Shown here piece after piece: positions 1 to 9,177 of a stretch of DNA of 15,187 nt. Every line of letters begins with the position of its first letter. Positions within the stretch are counted from its first letter, which is position 1. The notes below the pieces were generated by a model, which was given only the letters and a program-made list of their open reading frames with translations, did not search any database and had not been told where the DNA came from. Source of the DNA: Eimeria necatrix (lineage: Eukaryota > Apicomplexa > Conoidasida > Eucoccidiorida > Eimeriidae); contig NW_013654681.1 of the NCBI RefSeq assembly GCF_000499385.1, forward strand, positions 1 through 15,187, written 5' to 3'. The position numbers were made by a program, and so were the translations under genes.

Positions 1-702
1 GGGCGGGCCAACCCCCAACCCCGCCCCCAAACCCTAAACCCTAAACCCTAAACCCTAAACCCTAAACCCTGCCTGCTGCAGCTGCGCGCGCTCCAACTCC
101 TGCTGCAGCTCCGCCAGCAGCAAAGAATCTCCGGAAAAGAAAATGTAATCCAAACAGCCGCAAAAGTGCGGAGTGAAGTTCGTGAAGGCCGGCTCCAGGT
201 GTACGTACACCCCGCCGCCCCGCAACAAACAACCGCCCTGCACACAAACCCTAAACCCTAAACCCTAAACCCTGAACCCTAAACCCTAAACCCTAAACCC
301 TGAACCCTGAACCCTAAACCCTAGACGCTGAATTCTAAACCCTAGGCGCTGGCCTGGGGGAGGCGGGAGGGGCTGGGGGAAGGGGGGGAGGGGAGCCGGG
401 AGCTGGGCTAAACCCTAAACCCTAAACCCTAAACCCTAAACCCTAGGAGCTCACCAGGGCGTACGCGGAGACGAGGTTGAGGGGGCGGCGGGGCCTAGGG
501 TTTACGAAATTAGGGTTTAGCAAATTAGGGTTTACGAAGCTAGGGTTTACGAAGCTGGGGTTCGACGGCTGCTGCAGCTGCGCGAGCTGCTGCTGCAGCT
601 GCTGCCGCTGCTGCAGCTGCGCAAGCTGCTGCTGCTGCTGCAGCAGCTGCAGCTGCGCAAGCTGCTGCTGCTGCTGCTGCTGCTGCAGCTGCAGCTGCGC
701 AA

Positions 703-740
<38 letters not shown>

Positions 741-1183
741 AGCAAAGGGCCCCACAAACAGTCTCTTGTAATAATTTCGTAAACAGCAGAATCGGGTTTG
801 CTGTTGAAGTCGCCGCAGAGCAGCAGCGCGGGCGAGACCGACAGCCGCGCCAAACACTCTTCCAAAACCCTGCACACAAATTAGGGTTTAGGGTTTAGGG
901 TTTAGGGTTTACGGTTTAGGGTTTAGGGTTTGCCTGCTGCGCACAGCTGCCACGCCCTCACCCGCTCTCTCAACTCCAGCAACGAAGGGCCACGACACGG
1001 GCTCGCCTCTCCCGTAAACCCTAAACCCCAAACCCTAAACCCTAAACCCCAAACCGTAAACCCTAAACCCCAAACCCTAAACCCTAATTTTTGTCTTACG
1101 CGAGCAGCGTTTGCGTTTGCCAAAGTTTGACGTCGTTGGACTCGGGGCTGGCGGTGATATGGACATTCGTAACGAGCAGCAGC

Positions 1184-1248
<65 letters not shown>

Positions 1249-1348
1249 GCCCTGCTTGAGTTCGAGCAGCAGCAGGAGCGCGACGTTGTCCTTCATGAAC
1301 CTCCTGGAGTCTCCCTGGAGGAGTTTCCTGTCTGCTGCAGCAGCAGCG

Positions 1349-1399
<51 letters not shown>

Positions 1400-2134
1400 A
1401 GGCGCGCAAAGGCAGCAAACTCCACTGCAGCAGAGTCCCGCAGCAAGAACTTGTCTTGCAAATAAAATGCTGCCACTCCGTCGTTGGTGTACCTCCCGCT
1501 GCTGCTGCTGCTGCTGGCAGCAAACACTGCAGCAGCACGGCGTTTGTAAACCCCCAAGTAGCCCAGCGGAGTCAAAGCCGGCAGCAGAAACTCCCCAAAC
1601 GCCTCCGGCTCCACCTCCTGCAAACCCTAAACCCTAAACCCTAAACCCTAAACCCTAGGCCCGCTGCGGGGGGAGCGGAGCGCCCGAAGTGGAAAGCTCC
1701 AAACCCTAAACCCTAAACCCTAAACCCTAAACCCTAAACCCTCGGGGCGCAGCAGCTCGCACCGGAGAGCTCCAACCCCCAAACCCTAAACCCTAAACCC
1801 TAAACCCTAAACCCTAGGGGTTCAGCAGCGCGCCGCGGAGGCAAAACGCCGAGCGCCGCGAACCCGAAGAGCTGCAAACCCCAAACCCTCACGGCCCCAA
1901 ACCCCAAACCCTAAACCCCAAACCCCAAACCCTAAACCCTAAACCCTAAACCCTAAACCCTAAACCCTAAACCCTCCCTACCTGGAGGCAAAGGATGTCG
2001 GGGCGCATTCTTTGGATTTCTTCTGCAATTTTCTTTTTTCTGTAAACCCAAGAAAGAGCAAAAGAGTCGCAGTGGGGAAAAGAAGCAGCAGAGCCGTAAA
2101 GTTCCGCGAGGATGTTCCAGCTCATCACGCTGAA

Positions 2135-2184
<50 letters not shown>

Positions 2185-2299
2185 AGCTGCTGCTGCTGGG
2201 GGCGGCGGCGCTGCTGCTCGCGGCGGAGGTGCTCGCAGCGGTGCTCGTGCTGCTGCTGCTCTCGAAGCTGCTGCTGCTCTGCGAGTCCCCATACGCCCC

Positions 2300-2353
<54 letters not shown>

Positions 2354-2708
2354 CTGCAGCGGCGCTCCCGCTGCTGCGCCCTGCGCCCCAGGCAAGTCGT
2401 AGCCAAGAGCAGCAGCAGCAGCAGCAGGAGCAGCAGCAGCAGCAGCAGCAGCTAAACCCTTCGTGCTGCAGCCGCCCCCCGTCGACACATCCAAACCCTC
2501 CAAACCCTCAAACCCTAAACCCTCAAACCCGCAGAAACCCTTAACCCCGGGGGCCCCCAGGGGCCCCACACCCTGGGGGGGCCCCCCTAGCCCTGGGGGG
2601 GGGCCCCCAGGGGCCCCCTGCAGTTGGGTTTGGGTACTGGGGGGCCCCTGGGGCCCCTTGCCTGTCAGGAGGGCTTTGCTGCTAAGAGCCATGTGAAGCG
2701 GCGGCTGC

Positions 2709-2749
<41 letters not shown>

Positions 2750-2877
2750 AGGTGGGGAAACGTGGGTAAAACCCTTTCTTAGTATTGAGTCAAGAATCTC
2801 TCCTAGGGTTTGGGGGGGCCCCCAGGGGGCCCCCTCGGAAGCAGCAGCAGCACAAAAGAGATCGCCGCGTTTTTGCA

Positions 2878-2909
<32 letters not shown>

Positions 2910-3247
2910 AGCTGTGGGTGGTACTGCTGCTGCTGGAACTGCTGCTGCTGCTGCAGGAGCAAGTGCTGCCGAAGCTGCTGCTGCAGGCTCAGGTGCGGCT
3001 GGTGCAGTTGCTGGGGCTGCAGCAGCAGCTGCTGCTGCTGCAGCTGCTGCTGCTGCAGCTGCTGCTGCTGCAGCAGCAGCAGCTGCTGCTGCAGCTGCAG
3101 CTGCTGCTGCTGCGGCACCCGCAGCAAACGCCTCGGCGCGGGGGGCCCCACAGAAGGAATACAAAAAGCTGTTTTGACTTTATGGACTTCAATGCCTGCT
3201 GCTTCAATCCACTGCCACAGCAGCTCCTGCTGCTGCTGCTGCTGCTG

Positions 3248-3278
<31 letters not shown>

Positions 3279-3573
3279 AGCAGCAGCAGCAGCTCCTTCG
3301 GCACCACTGCTGCTTCAAACATGAACTGCCGCCCCAAGTCACTCAAATAGGGCCTCAAGTTCTTTTCATAACTCACAACAGACCAGGGGGGCCCCCCGGG
3401 GGGCCCCTCAGAACCCTCGGGGGGCCCCCCTGGGGGCCCCCCTGGGGGCCCCCCTGGGGGCCCCTCCGGGGGCCCCTCCGGGGGCCCCCGAGGAGGGGGC
3501 CCCCCCGGGGGCCCCCCTGGGGGGCCCCAAGGGTCTGTTGGCGGCAGCAGCGCGAGGTGGGGCTCTGCTGCTG

Positions 3574-3619
<46 letters not shown>

Positions 3620-3851
3620 CTGGGGCAGGCCGTAGACGAAAGGGTTTGGGTGTCTGTGGGGTTTGCTGCCCGGCTGCTGCTGCTGCTGCTGCTTCAGCTG
3701 CTGCTGCCCCCTCCTGAAGCACTGGTAGCAGCAGAAGCAGCGCCAGGTGTACGTACACTGCATTGCTGCAGCAGCAAAAGGGTGGAAGCAGCAAACAGCA
3801 GCAGCAGGACTTCTGCTCCACCGATAGGCAACAACGCAGTCCCCCTCCTCC

Positions 3852-3898
<47 letters not shown>

Positions 3899-3951
3899 CT
3901 GCTGCTGCTGCTGCTCCTGGCCGCTGTCGCTGCTGTCGCTGCCGCAGCCCC

Positions 3952-4019
<68 letters not shown>

Positions 4020-4151
4020 AGGGCCTCGCTGCTTATCACTTTCCCCTGCCGGTCCCGCAGCAGCAGCAAAGGCCTCATCTCAAACCCTTCCACAGGCACC
4101 ATGGGGCCCTGTGGGGCCCCACACCAGGAAAGGTGGCAGCGAACAATCGAC

Positions 4152-4183
<32 letters not shown>

Positions 4184-4318
4184 AGGAGCTGCTGCTGCTG
4201 CAGGAGCTGCTGCTGCTGCAGGAGCTGCTGCTGCTGCAGGAGCTGCTGCTGCTGCTGCTGCTGCAAGCGGCTTCTCAACGATAGAGGCAGGGGCTTCGGC
4301 TGCGCCGGCTTGCGGCGG

Positions 4319-4380
<62 letters not shown>

Positions 4381-4472
4381 TCCCTTGGCACTCTTCGGTG
4401 GAAGAGTGCCCGTCGGCAGCAGCAGCAGCTGCTGATGCTGCTGTTGCTTCTGGTCCCACTGAAGAAGCGCCA

Positions 4473-4535
<63 letters not shown>

Positions 4536-4668
4536 GCTTCTTTCGGCCTAGACACAAGTTCCCTGCTGCTGCTGTCGCTGCTGCTGTTGCTTCTTGCGTC
4601 GCTGCTGCTGCTGCTGCTGCTGCACCCCTCAGCCGGCATCCTGCGTGCCTGAGGAGGCAGCACCGCTC

Positions 4669-4728
<60 letters not shown>

Positions 4729-4826
4729 CAGGGTGGGACAGCCTGGGGGCCCCTGGGGGGCTACTGAAGGCGCTTGCAACGCCCGTGCTGCTGCTGGCGG
4801 TAGTGTTGCTGCAGCTGCTGCTGCTC

Positions 4827-4857
<31 letters not shown>

Positions 4858-4963
4858 GAGATCTGGAGAGAGCAGTTTCTGCTGCTGCTGCTTTTGCTGC
4901 TGCTGCTGCTGCTGGCCGCTGTGGCTGCTTCGCAGCAGCTTCTCTGCGGCTAGGAAGATTCAT
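1..4963 (-). CDS. CCR4-type poly(A) deadenylase (EEP nuclease), 3' end off the left edge
   Basis: Probable catalytic subunit of the CCR4-NOT complex, which shortens mRNA poly(A) tails in the cytoplasm. Proposed exons on the minus strand: 4963-1982, 1617-1100, 1001-945, 869-455, 237-73. All junction phases agree and give 1379 codons in view. The nuclease domain begins near residue 945 with MSWNILAELYG, followed by DILCLQ joined to EVEPEAFGEF (catalytic Glu), a DGVAAFY segment, DNVAL, TNVHI, LLLCGDFNSKPDS (catalytic Asp and Asn) and FTNFTPHFCGCLDYIFF. The final Asp-His motif is not present and should lie left of position 1. About 940 residues precede the domain and are mostly Ala, Ser and Gln runs, with conserved-looking islands near residues 270-315, 375-420 and 525-620. 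The start is the ATG at 4963; upstream in-frame starts are non-ATG. Exon 3 and the left donor are the least certain parts. Family call strong. Confidence 0.92.
28..72. repeat. Telomere-like AAACCCT array at the left edge (CCR4 intron 5)
   Basis: About five heptamer copies directly follow the fifth CCR4 exon. Only a GC dinucleotide is available at the expected donor position after CAG (72-71), or a weak GT inside the first AGGGTTT unit at 67-66. C-rich sequence continues to position 1. Confidence 0.85.
199..210. repeat. GTGTACGTACAC palindrome, copy 1
   Basis: Exact 12-bp copy within CCR4 exon 5, translated as VYVH on the minus strand just before the conserved EPAFTNFT segment. Confidence 0.9.
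238..454 (-). other. CCR4 intron 4, made of telomere-like repeats around a G-rich core
   Basis: Donor GTGAGC at 454 and acceptor TTTGTGTGCAG ending at 238, phase 0. It holds AAACCCT-type arrays at about 247-346 (several variant units) and 410-446 as read on the plus strand, so the transcript carries AGGGTTT. Between them, 347-408 is almost purely G on the plus strand. Confidence 0.8.
490..562 (-). repeat. Telomere-derived coding minisatellite in CCR4 exon 4
   Basis: About four copies of a 15-bp unit built on AACCCTA, read in frame on the minus strand as NPSFV, NPSFV, NPNLL, NPNFV and ending NPRP. The tract sits between a poly-Gln run and the conserved LVSAYAL end of the exon. Confidence 0.8.
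563..741 (-). repeat. CAG-run tract coding Gln-rich insert in CCR4 exon 4
   Basis: CTG/CAG runs on the plus strand read as poly-Gln with a few Leu and Ala on the minus strand. The insert splits the nuclease domain between the GDFNSKPDS segment and the following conserved LVSAYAL segment. Confidence 0.8.
870..944 (-). other. CCR4 intron 3, telomere-like, opposite repeat orientation
   Basis: Donor GTGCGC at 944 and acceptor TTTGTGTGCAG ending at 870. It is almost entirely seven heptamers at 882-931. Here the transcript carries AAACCCT rather than AGGGTTT, unlike introns 1, 2 and 4 of the same gene. Confidence 0.65.
945..1001 (-). CDS. Micro-exon 3 of the CCR4-type gene (provisional)
   Basis: A 57-nt exon is proposed between two telomere-like introns. 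Exon 2 ends in phase 2 before a GTAAGA donor at 1099. Acceptor AG at 1003-1002 and donor GTGCGC at 944 keep the frame and give a peptide containing SLLELRERVRAWQL. It sits where CCR4 proteins have a helix after the VKL-QT motif. An alternative acceptor at 970-969 would shorten the exon to 24 nt. An alternative GC donor at the GCAAAC sequence just downstream would need a different exon 4 acceptor. Phase supports the choice, but no transcript was seen. Confidence 0.5.
1002..1099 (-). other. CCR4 intron 2, telomere-like with CCCCAAA variants
   Basis: Donor GTAAGA at 1099. The array at 1014-1090 mixes AAACCCT with AAACCCC and one AAACCGT unit. The acceptor is provisional (AG at 1003-1002). Confidence 0.6.
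1618..1981 (-). other. CCR4 intron 1, four telomere-like arrays with GC-rich spacers
   Basis: Donor GTAGGG at 1981 and acceptor GGGTTTGCAG ending at 1618, phase 0. Arrays lie at 1621-1659, 1701-1742, 1781-1817 and 1876-1976 with three GC-rich spacers of roughly 40-60 bp. Each spacer ends with an AGCTSCAA-type sequence immediately before the next array. Removing the intron joins DILCLQ to EVEPEAF, the conserved catalytic-Glu block. Confidence 0.88.
2485..2545 (-). repeat. Degenerate telomere-like tract inside CCR4 exon 1
   Basis: CCAAACCCT and CAAACCCT units on the plus strand are translated on the minus strand as GFEGLGFEGLEGL-type residues. The reading frame stays open. This is a second place where telomere-like sequence is coding in this gene. 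Confidence 0.7.
3385..3532 (-). repeat. GGGGGCCCCC minisatellite coding a collagen-like Gly-Pro-Pro tract
   Basis: Repeated self-complementary G/C blocks encode GGPP, EGPP and similar units of CCR4 exon 1 for about 45 residues, directly before WSVVSYEKNLRPYLSDLG. A shorter related tract lies at about 2541-2660. Each unit is a perfect or near-perfect palindrome. Confidence 0.8.
3747..3758. repeat. GTGTACGTACAC palindrome, copy 2
   Basis: Exact copy in CCR4 exon 1, translated as CTYTW inside a Cys-rich island. Confidence 0.9.
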
Positions 4964-4992
4964 TGCAGGCAAAAGCAGCAAAGGGAAAAGCT

Positions 4993-5025
<33 letters not shown>

Positions 5026-5156
5026 TGCTGCTGCAGGGTCTAGGGCGGCTGTTGTTGCTGCTGCTAGTTGCTGCTGCTGCTGCTGCTGCTGCTGCACTTG
5101 CAGCTGCTGCCGCATAACCGCGCGTGGTCTCTCCCAGCTCTGCGACGAAAGCCGTA

Positions 5157-5389
5157 AACCCTAAACCCTAAACCCTAAACCCTAAATGAGGGAATACTTC
5201 CCCACACTCTGGGGCCTCTGGAGAAGCAGCAAGAATTATTATTTTGTTTTTATTTTTTATTTTATTTTATTTTTAAATCAAAACCAAAAACAGCTCCCCT
5301 GAATATCCCGCGATCTCGCCAGCATGCAGCCCCAAACCTAAACCCTAAACCCTAAACCCTAAACCCTAAACCCTAAACCCTAAACCCTG
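5157..5389. repeat. Telomere-like AAACCCT arrays in the spacer, first group
   Basis: Arrays at 5157-5186 and 5332-5389 in AAACCCT orientation on the plus strand, separated by a 145-bp island with a T-rich stretch. Confidence 0.9.
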
Positions 5390-5451
5390 CCCCCAAACGC
5401 AGACGGTGAACTCCCAGTTATAGAGAATCTTTTCATTTAAGTGGCCGTTAC

Positions 5452-5539
5452 CTAGGGTTTAGGGTTTAGGGTTTAGGGTTTAGGGTAGGGTCTAGGGTTT
5501 AGGGTTTAGGGGTTAGGGTCTAGGGTTTAGGGTTTAGGC
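5452..5539. repeat. Telomere-like array in reverse orientation
   Basis: AGGGTTT orientation on the plus strand, with shortened and variant units in the middle. It faces the AAACCCT array ending at 5389 across a 62-bp unique segment, forming an inverted pair. Confidence 0.9.
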
Positions 5540-5878
5540 GGCTCTCGCTGCGTCTCCTGCTTTGAGCTTTTATCTTTTAGTTCTTTTTTCTTTTTAATTT
5601 ATTTAATTTATTTTTTAATTCAAATATCATAATCATAAAATAAAATTCCCTTTTTATCGCAGCTAAACCCTAAACCCTAAACCCTAAACCCTAAGCCCTA
5701 GAGCCTACGTCCTCATCCCAGCGACCCCGAATCCGTAAAGCCTGAACTCAGGCTGCTGCGCCCTAAACCCTAAACCCTAAACCCTAAACCCTAAACCCTA
5801 AACCCTGAGGGCTTCCAGAAGCGTGGCTGGGGACTTTAGATTTGGCGAAGTTTGCAGATTTCTCCAAATGATTTAAAA

Positions 5879-5983
5879 GAATTATAATTTAAATTAAAAC
5901 TTTCAAATAATTAAAATGATTTTAATTTAAATTAAAAGTTTTAAATAATTAAAAATGATTTTAATTTAAATTAAAAACTTTTC
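5879..5983. repeat. AT-only tandem repeat, about 38-39 bp unit
   Basis: The block AATTTAAATTAAAA recurs at 5886, 5924 and 5963, with shared flanks AAATAATTAAAA and TGATTTT. There is almost no G or C across about 100 bp. Confidence 0.75.
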
Positions 5984-6023
5984 TTTTGCTGCAGCGCTGC
6001 TGCACTCCGCGTACACCTGCGGG

Positions 6024-6035
6024 GTGTACGTACAC
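6024..6035. repeat. GTGTACGTACAC palindrome, copy 3
   Basis: Exact copy in the intergenic spacer, with a half-site GCGTACACCTGC 12 bp to its left. Confidence 0.9.
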
Positions 6036-6498
6036 CTGAATCTGTGGCTAACCCTAAACCCTAAACCCTAAACCCTAAACCCTTTTTGCACTTTTGCAAA
6101 TTTAAATAATTCCTTCTAAACCCTTTTATAGTGTTTAAAACCCTTTTTTAATTTTTTTTAAACCCTCCTGAACTCCTCCTTAATCTCGCCGAAAAACGCG
6201 GCTTAGCTGGACCCTAAACCCTAAACCCTAAACCCTAAACCCTAAACCCTCAATCCTCGTTCCTGCACCTGCTAAAGACGAAAACCGAGACCCTAAACCC
6301 TAAACCCTAAACCCTAAACCCTGGAGGCTCAGCCCGAACAGATAATGGCCTCTGGATGCATGCAAAGGCGAGTCAGATCCCGTTCAAACCCTAAACCCTA
6401 AACCCTAAACCCTAGGCCACCCGCGGCAACTCGCGCAGCGGCCTTTGCAGCGCAGAGGCCTAGGGTTTAGGCTTTGGCTGCAGCAAAACCCCAGCCCA

Positions 6499-6706
6499 CT
6501 ACTGCGCTTCCTGCTGCTGCTGCTGCTGCTGCTGCTGCAGCAGATCTTCATCCAGGCGTCTCCTCCTAGCAGCAGCAGCAGCAGGACTTGCTGCCGCTGC
6601 TGCTGCTGCATCCCCCGCGTCTGCTGCAGCAGCAGCAGCAGCAGCATCAAGGGAAACTTCTTCTGAGTTCCGCTTTCTGCTAGTAGTTGCTGCTGCGTCA
6701 TCGCCT

Positions 6707-6757
<51 letters not shown>

Positions 6758-6847
6758 CCTTGAAAAGAGGAAGCAACTGACCCATCTGCTGCTGAGTCTG
6801 GCTCAGTTTCCGTTTCCGTTTCCTGGGCCACTTCTGAGGAGCAGCGG

Positions 6848-6886
<39 letters not shown>

Positions 6887-8124
6887 AGCTGCAGCAGCTC
6901 GCCGAGCCAGTCGGTGCAGCAGACGCAGCAGCAGGGCTCTTCTTCGCTGTCGCTGCTGCCTTCATTTGATTTATTTATTTTATTTATTTTATTTAAATTT
7001 GTTTTATTTATTTTATTTATTTTATTTATTTTATTTATTTTATTTGTTTTATTTGTTTTATTTATTTCTTTTCGCTGCAGCGAAAAGAAACCCCCGCGAG
7101 CCCCCGCCAGCCGGCGCGCCGCCTCCGTCAGCTCCGCAGACACCTGCAACCCAAACCCTAAACCCTAAACCCTAAACCCTAAACCCTAAACCCTAAACCC
7201 TAAACCCTAAGCCCTGAACGCTGCGTGCTAACCCGGAGCTTTATGTATGCTCGGTTGTGCGGGGGCAGCGGTGGAGGTTTAAAGCTAGATTGGGCTTGCG
7301 AGAAGGCTGCGCCTCGAAACGCTGGTCACAAACCCTAAATTAGGGTTTAGGGTTTAGGGTTTAGGGCTTACGGCGTTTGCCGCGGCAATGCGTTCTGCAA
7401 TAACGGGATCGTCTGGCAAGGGAGGAGACGAGGGCTCCTCGTAGCAGCAGTCCCGGACACGCAGCAGCTGCAGCACAAACCCTAAACCTTAAACCCTAAA
7501 CCCTAAACCCTAAACCCTAAACCCTAAACCCTAAACCCTAAACCCTAAGTTCTCGTAGAAGCAACAGACCCACGCCGAACTCCCGAAAGATACAGACGCG
7601 CAAGCATACCAACGGGAAAAAATGAACACGGGCAACAACCAAACCCTAAACCCTAAACCCTAAACCCTAAACCCTAAACCCTAAACCCTAAACCCTAATC
7701 AGTATTGAATTGCTTTTTACTTTTCTAAAGGCGAAGAACAGCTTTTCCACCTCGCGGTGAGGAGGGTTTGAAACGACCTCGCACAGACGCTGCAGGGTCA
7801 AGGGCGGCCTGCGCAAAACCCTAAACCCTAAACCCTAAACCCTAAACCCTAAACCCTAAACCCTAGATCCAAGACGGTGACGCTGCTGCTGGACCTTTAG
7901 GGTTTCAGGCGAGGGTTTTAGTTAAGGGCGCTGGTGCCATTAGGGTTTAGGGTTTAGGGGTTGCTGAGGGGCCTAGGGTTTGCAGAACAGCAGGGTTTAG
8001 GGTTTAGGGTTTAGGGTTTACTGGCTGAAGGAAAGCACCAACGCAAGAAGATAATCCCTTGAGCTTTCCCACGAGAAGAGCCGCAGCTGCCGCTGCTGCT
8101 TCTTCCCCAATACTGTGAACAACT

Positions 8125-8161
<37 letters not shown>

Positions 8162-8528
8162 ATCCGCTAGAAGCAGCAGCAGCAGCAGCAGCAGCAAATC
8201 TGCTAGAAGCAGCAGCAGCAGCAGCCCCCCAGCAGCAGCAGCCGCAGGAAGAGCAGCGTTTGCTGCTGCTGCGCCTGCGGGCGCGCCCCCCCCCGCCGCC
8301 CAACCCCGACCCCCCCCAAACCCCAAACCCTAAACCCTAAACCCTAAACCCTAAACCCTAAACCCTCACGTCGTGGACTTGCGCAGCAATCACAACTTTC
8401 ACGAGGGGCCAGGGATACAGCAGCACATTTGCTGTTTTGATGTCTTTGGTGATGTCTGCAACATCTTGAGGGTTTGGCAGCAGCAGCGAGGGTTTGGGGG
8501 GGTCGCAGCTGCTGCTGCAGCAGCAGCA

Positions 8529-8560
<32 letters not shown>

Positions 8561-8665
8561 GGCCCTCTGCTGCGCCAGCTTCCAGCTCCGCGCCTGCTGC
8601 TGCTGCTGCTGCTGCTGCGGACGCAGAGTAACCCATGCAGCCGCAGCCGCAGCGGCTGCTGCGGC

Positions 8666-8697
<32 letters not shown>

Positions 8698-8967
8698 TCC
8701 CCGCCATCTGCTGCTGCTGCTGCTGCTGCGTCTGTGGGCCCCGGGGGCTCCTTGACTTTGCACAGCAAAACAAATGCTGCGCACAAAAAGAGAAATAAAT
8801 AAAAGAATTAAAAGATTAAATAAATAAATAAATAAATTAATTAATTAATTAATTTATTAACTAATTAAAATAAATAAATTAATTAATTAAAAATAAATGT
8901 TGAAGTGTTAAATAGGGGCGCACATATCAGCCGCTCGAGGCCCAGCCTATACACGACGGCATTTGGA

Positions 8968-8999
<32 letters not shown>

Positions 9000-9145
9000 G
9001 GTTTCTGCTGCTGCTGCTGCTGCTGCTGTTGACGCTGCTGCTGCTGCTGCTGCTGGTGCTGCTGCTGCTGCTGTTAACGTCCCGCATGAGGGCTCTTGCT
9101 TGGCAGTGGTGCTGCTGCAGCTCTTGGCGTTGTTGTTGTTTGTGG

Positions 9146-9177
<32 letters not shown>

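Larger units (their letters stand above)
5663..6415. repeat. Telomere-like AAACCCT arrays in the spacer, second group
   Basis: Arrays at about 5663-5703, 5760-5806, 6048-6083, 6211-6251, 6290-6322 and 6384-6415, all AAACCCT on the plus strand, four to seven units each. The segment at 6084-6180 carries scattered degenerate AAACCC units in T-rich sequence. Confidence 0.9.
4964..6498. other. Gene-free spacer between CCR4 start and PPP4R2-like stop
   Basis: No convincing exon found. 4964-5150 holds CAG and CTG runs and is probably the 5' flank or leader of the CCR4 gene. 5150-6415 holds nine telomere-like arrays separated by AT-rich or mixed islands of 40-230 bp. T-rich tracts lie at 5235-5275 and 5579-5650, and an AT tandem repeat at 5879-5983. 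A palindrome lies at 6024-6035. 6416-6498 has a short GC-rich piece after an array whose coding status I cannot decide. Confidence 0.7.

Noticed and set aside
1..70. A true chromosome end at the left edge
   Set aside because: The array is only about five units and continues a gene. Similar arrays occur throughout the left 12 kb in both orientations.
2810..4435. Long open frame on the plus strand with poly-Leu, poly-Cys and poly-Ala runs
   Set aside because: It is antisense to CCR4 exon 1 and has no conserved segments. CTG repeats keep several frames open by lacking stop codons.
6416..6458. A terminal 39-nt exon of the PPP4R2-like gene
   Set aside because: Splice-like borders exist, but the in-frame TAG at 6501-6499 is a sufficient end and the peptide is not recognisable.
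7216..7330. An extra PPP4R2-like exon in this unique island
   Set aside because: A minus-strand frame exists after an AG, but it reaches a stop with no usable GT donor, and flanking exons already join in phase.
8130..8300. Poly-Leu extension of PPP4R2-like exon 3
   Set aside because: Although open, it is CTG on the sense strand and follows the same pattern as two other introns ending in CTG runs, so I treat it as intron. It is not excluded.
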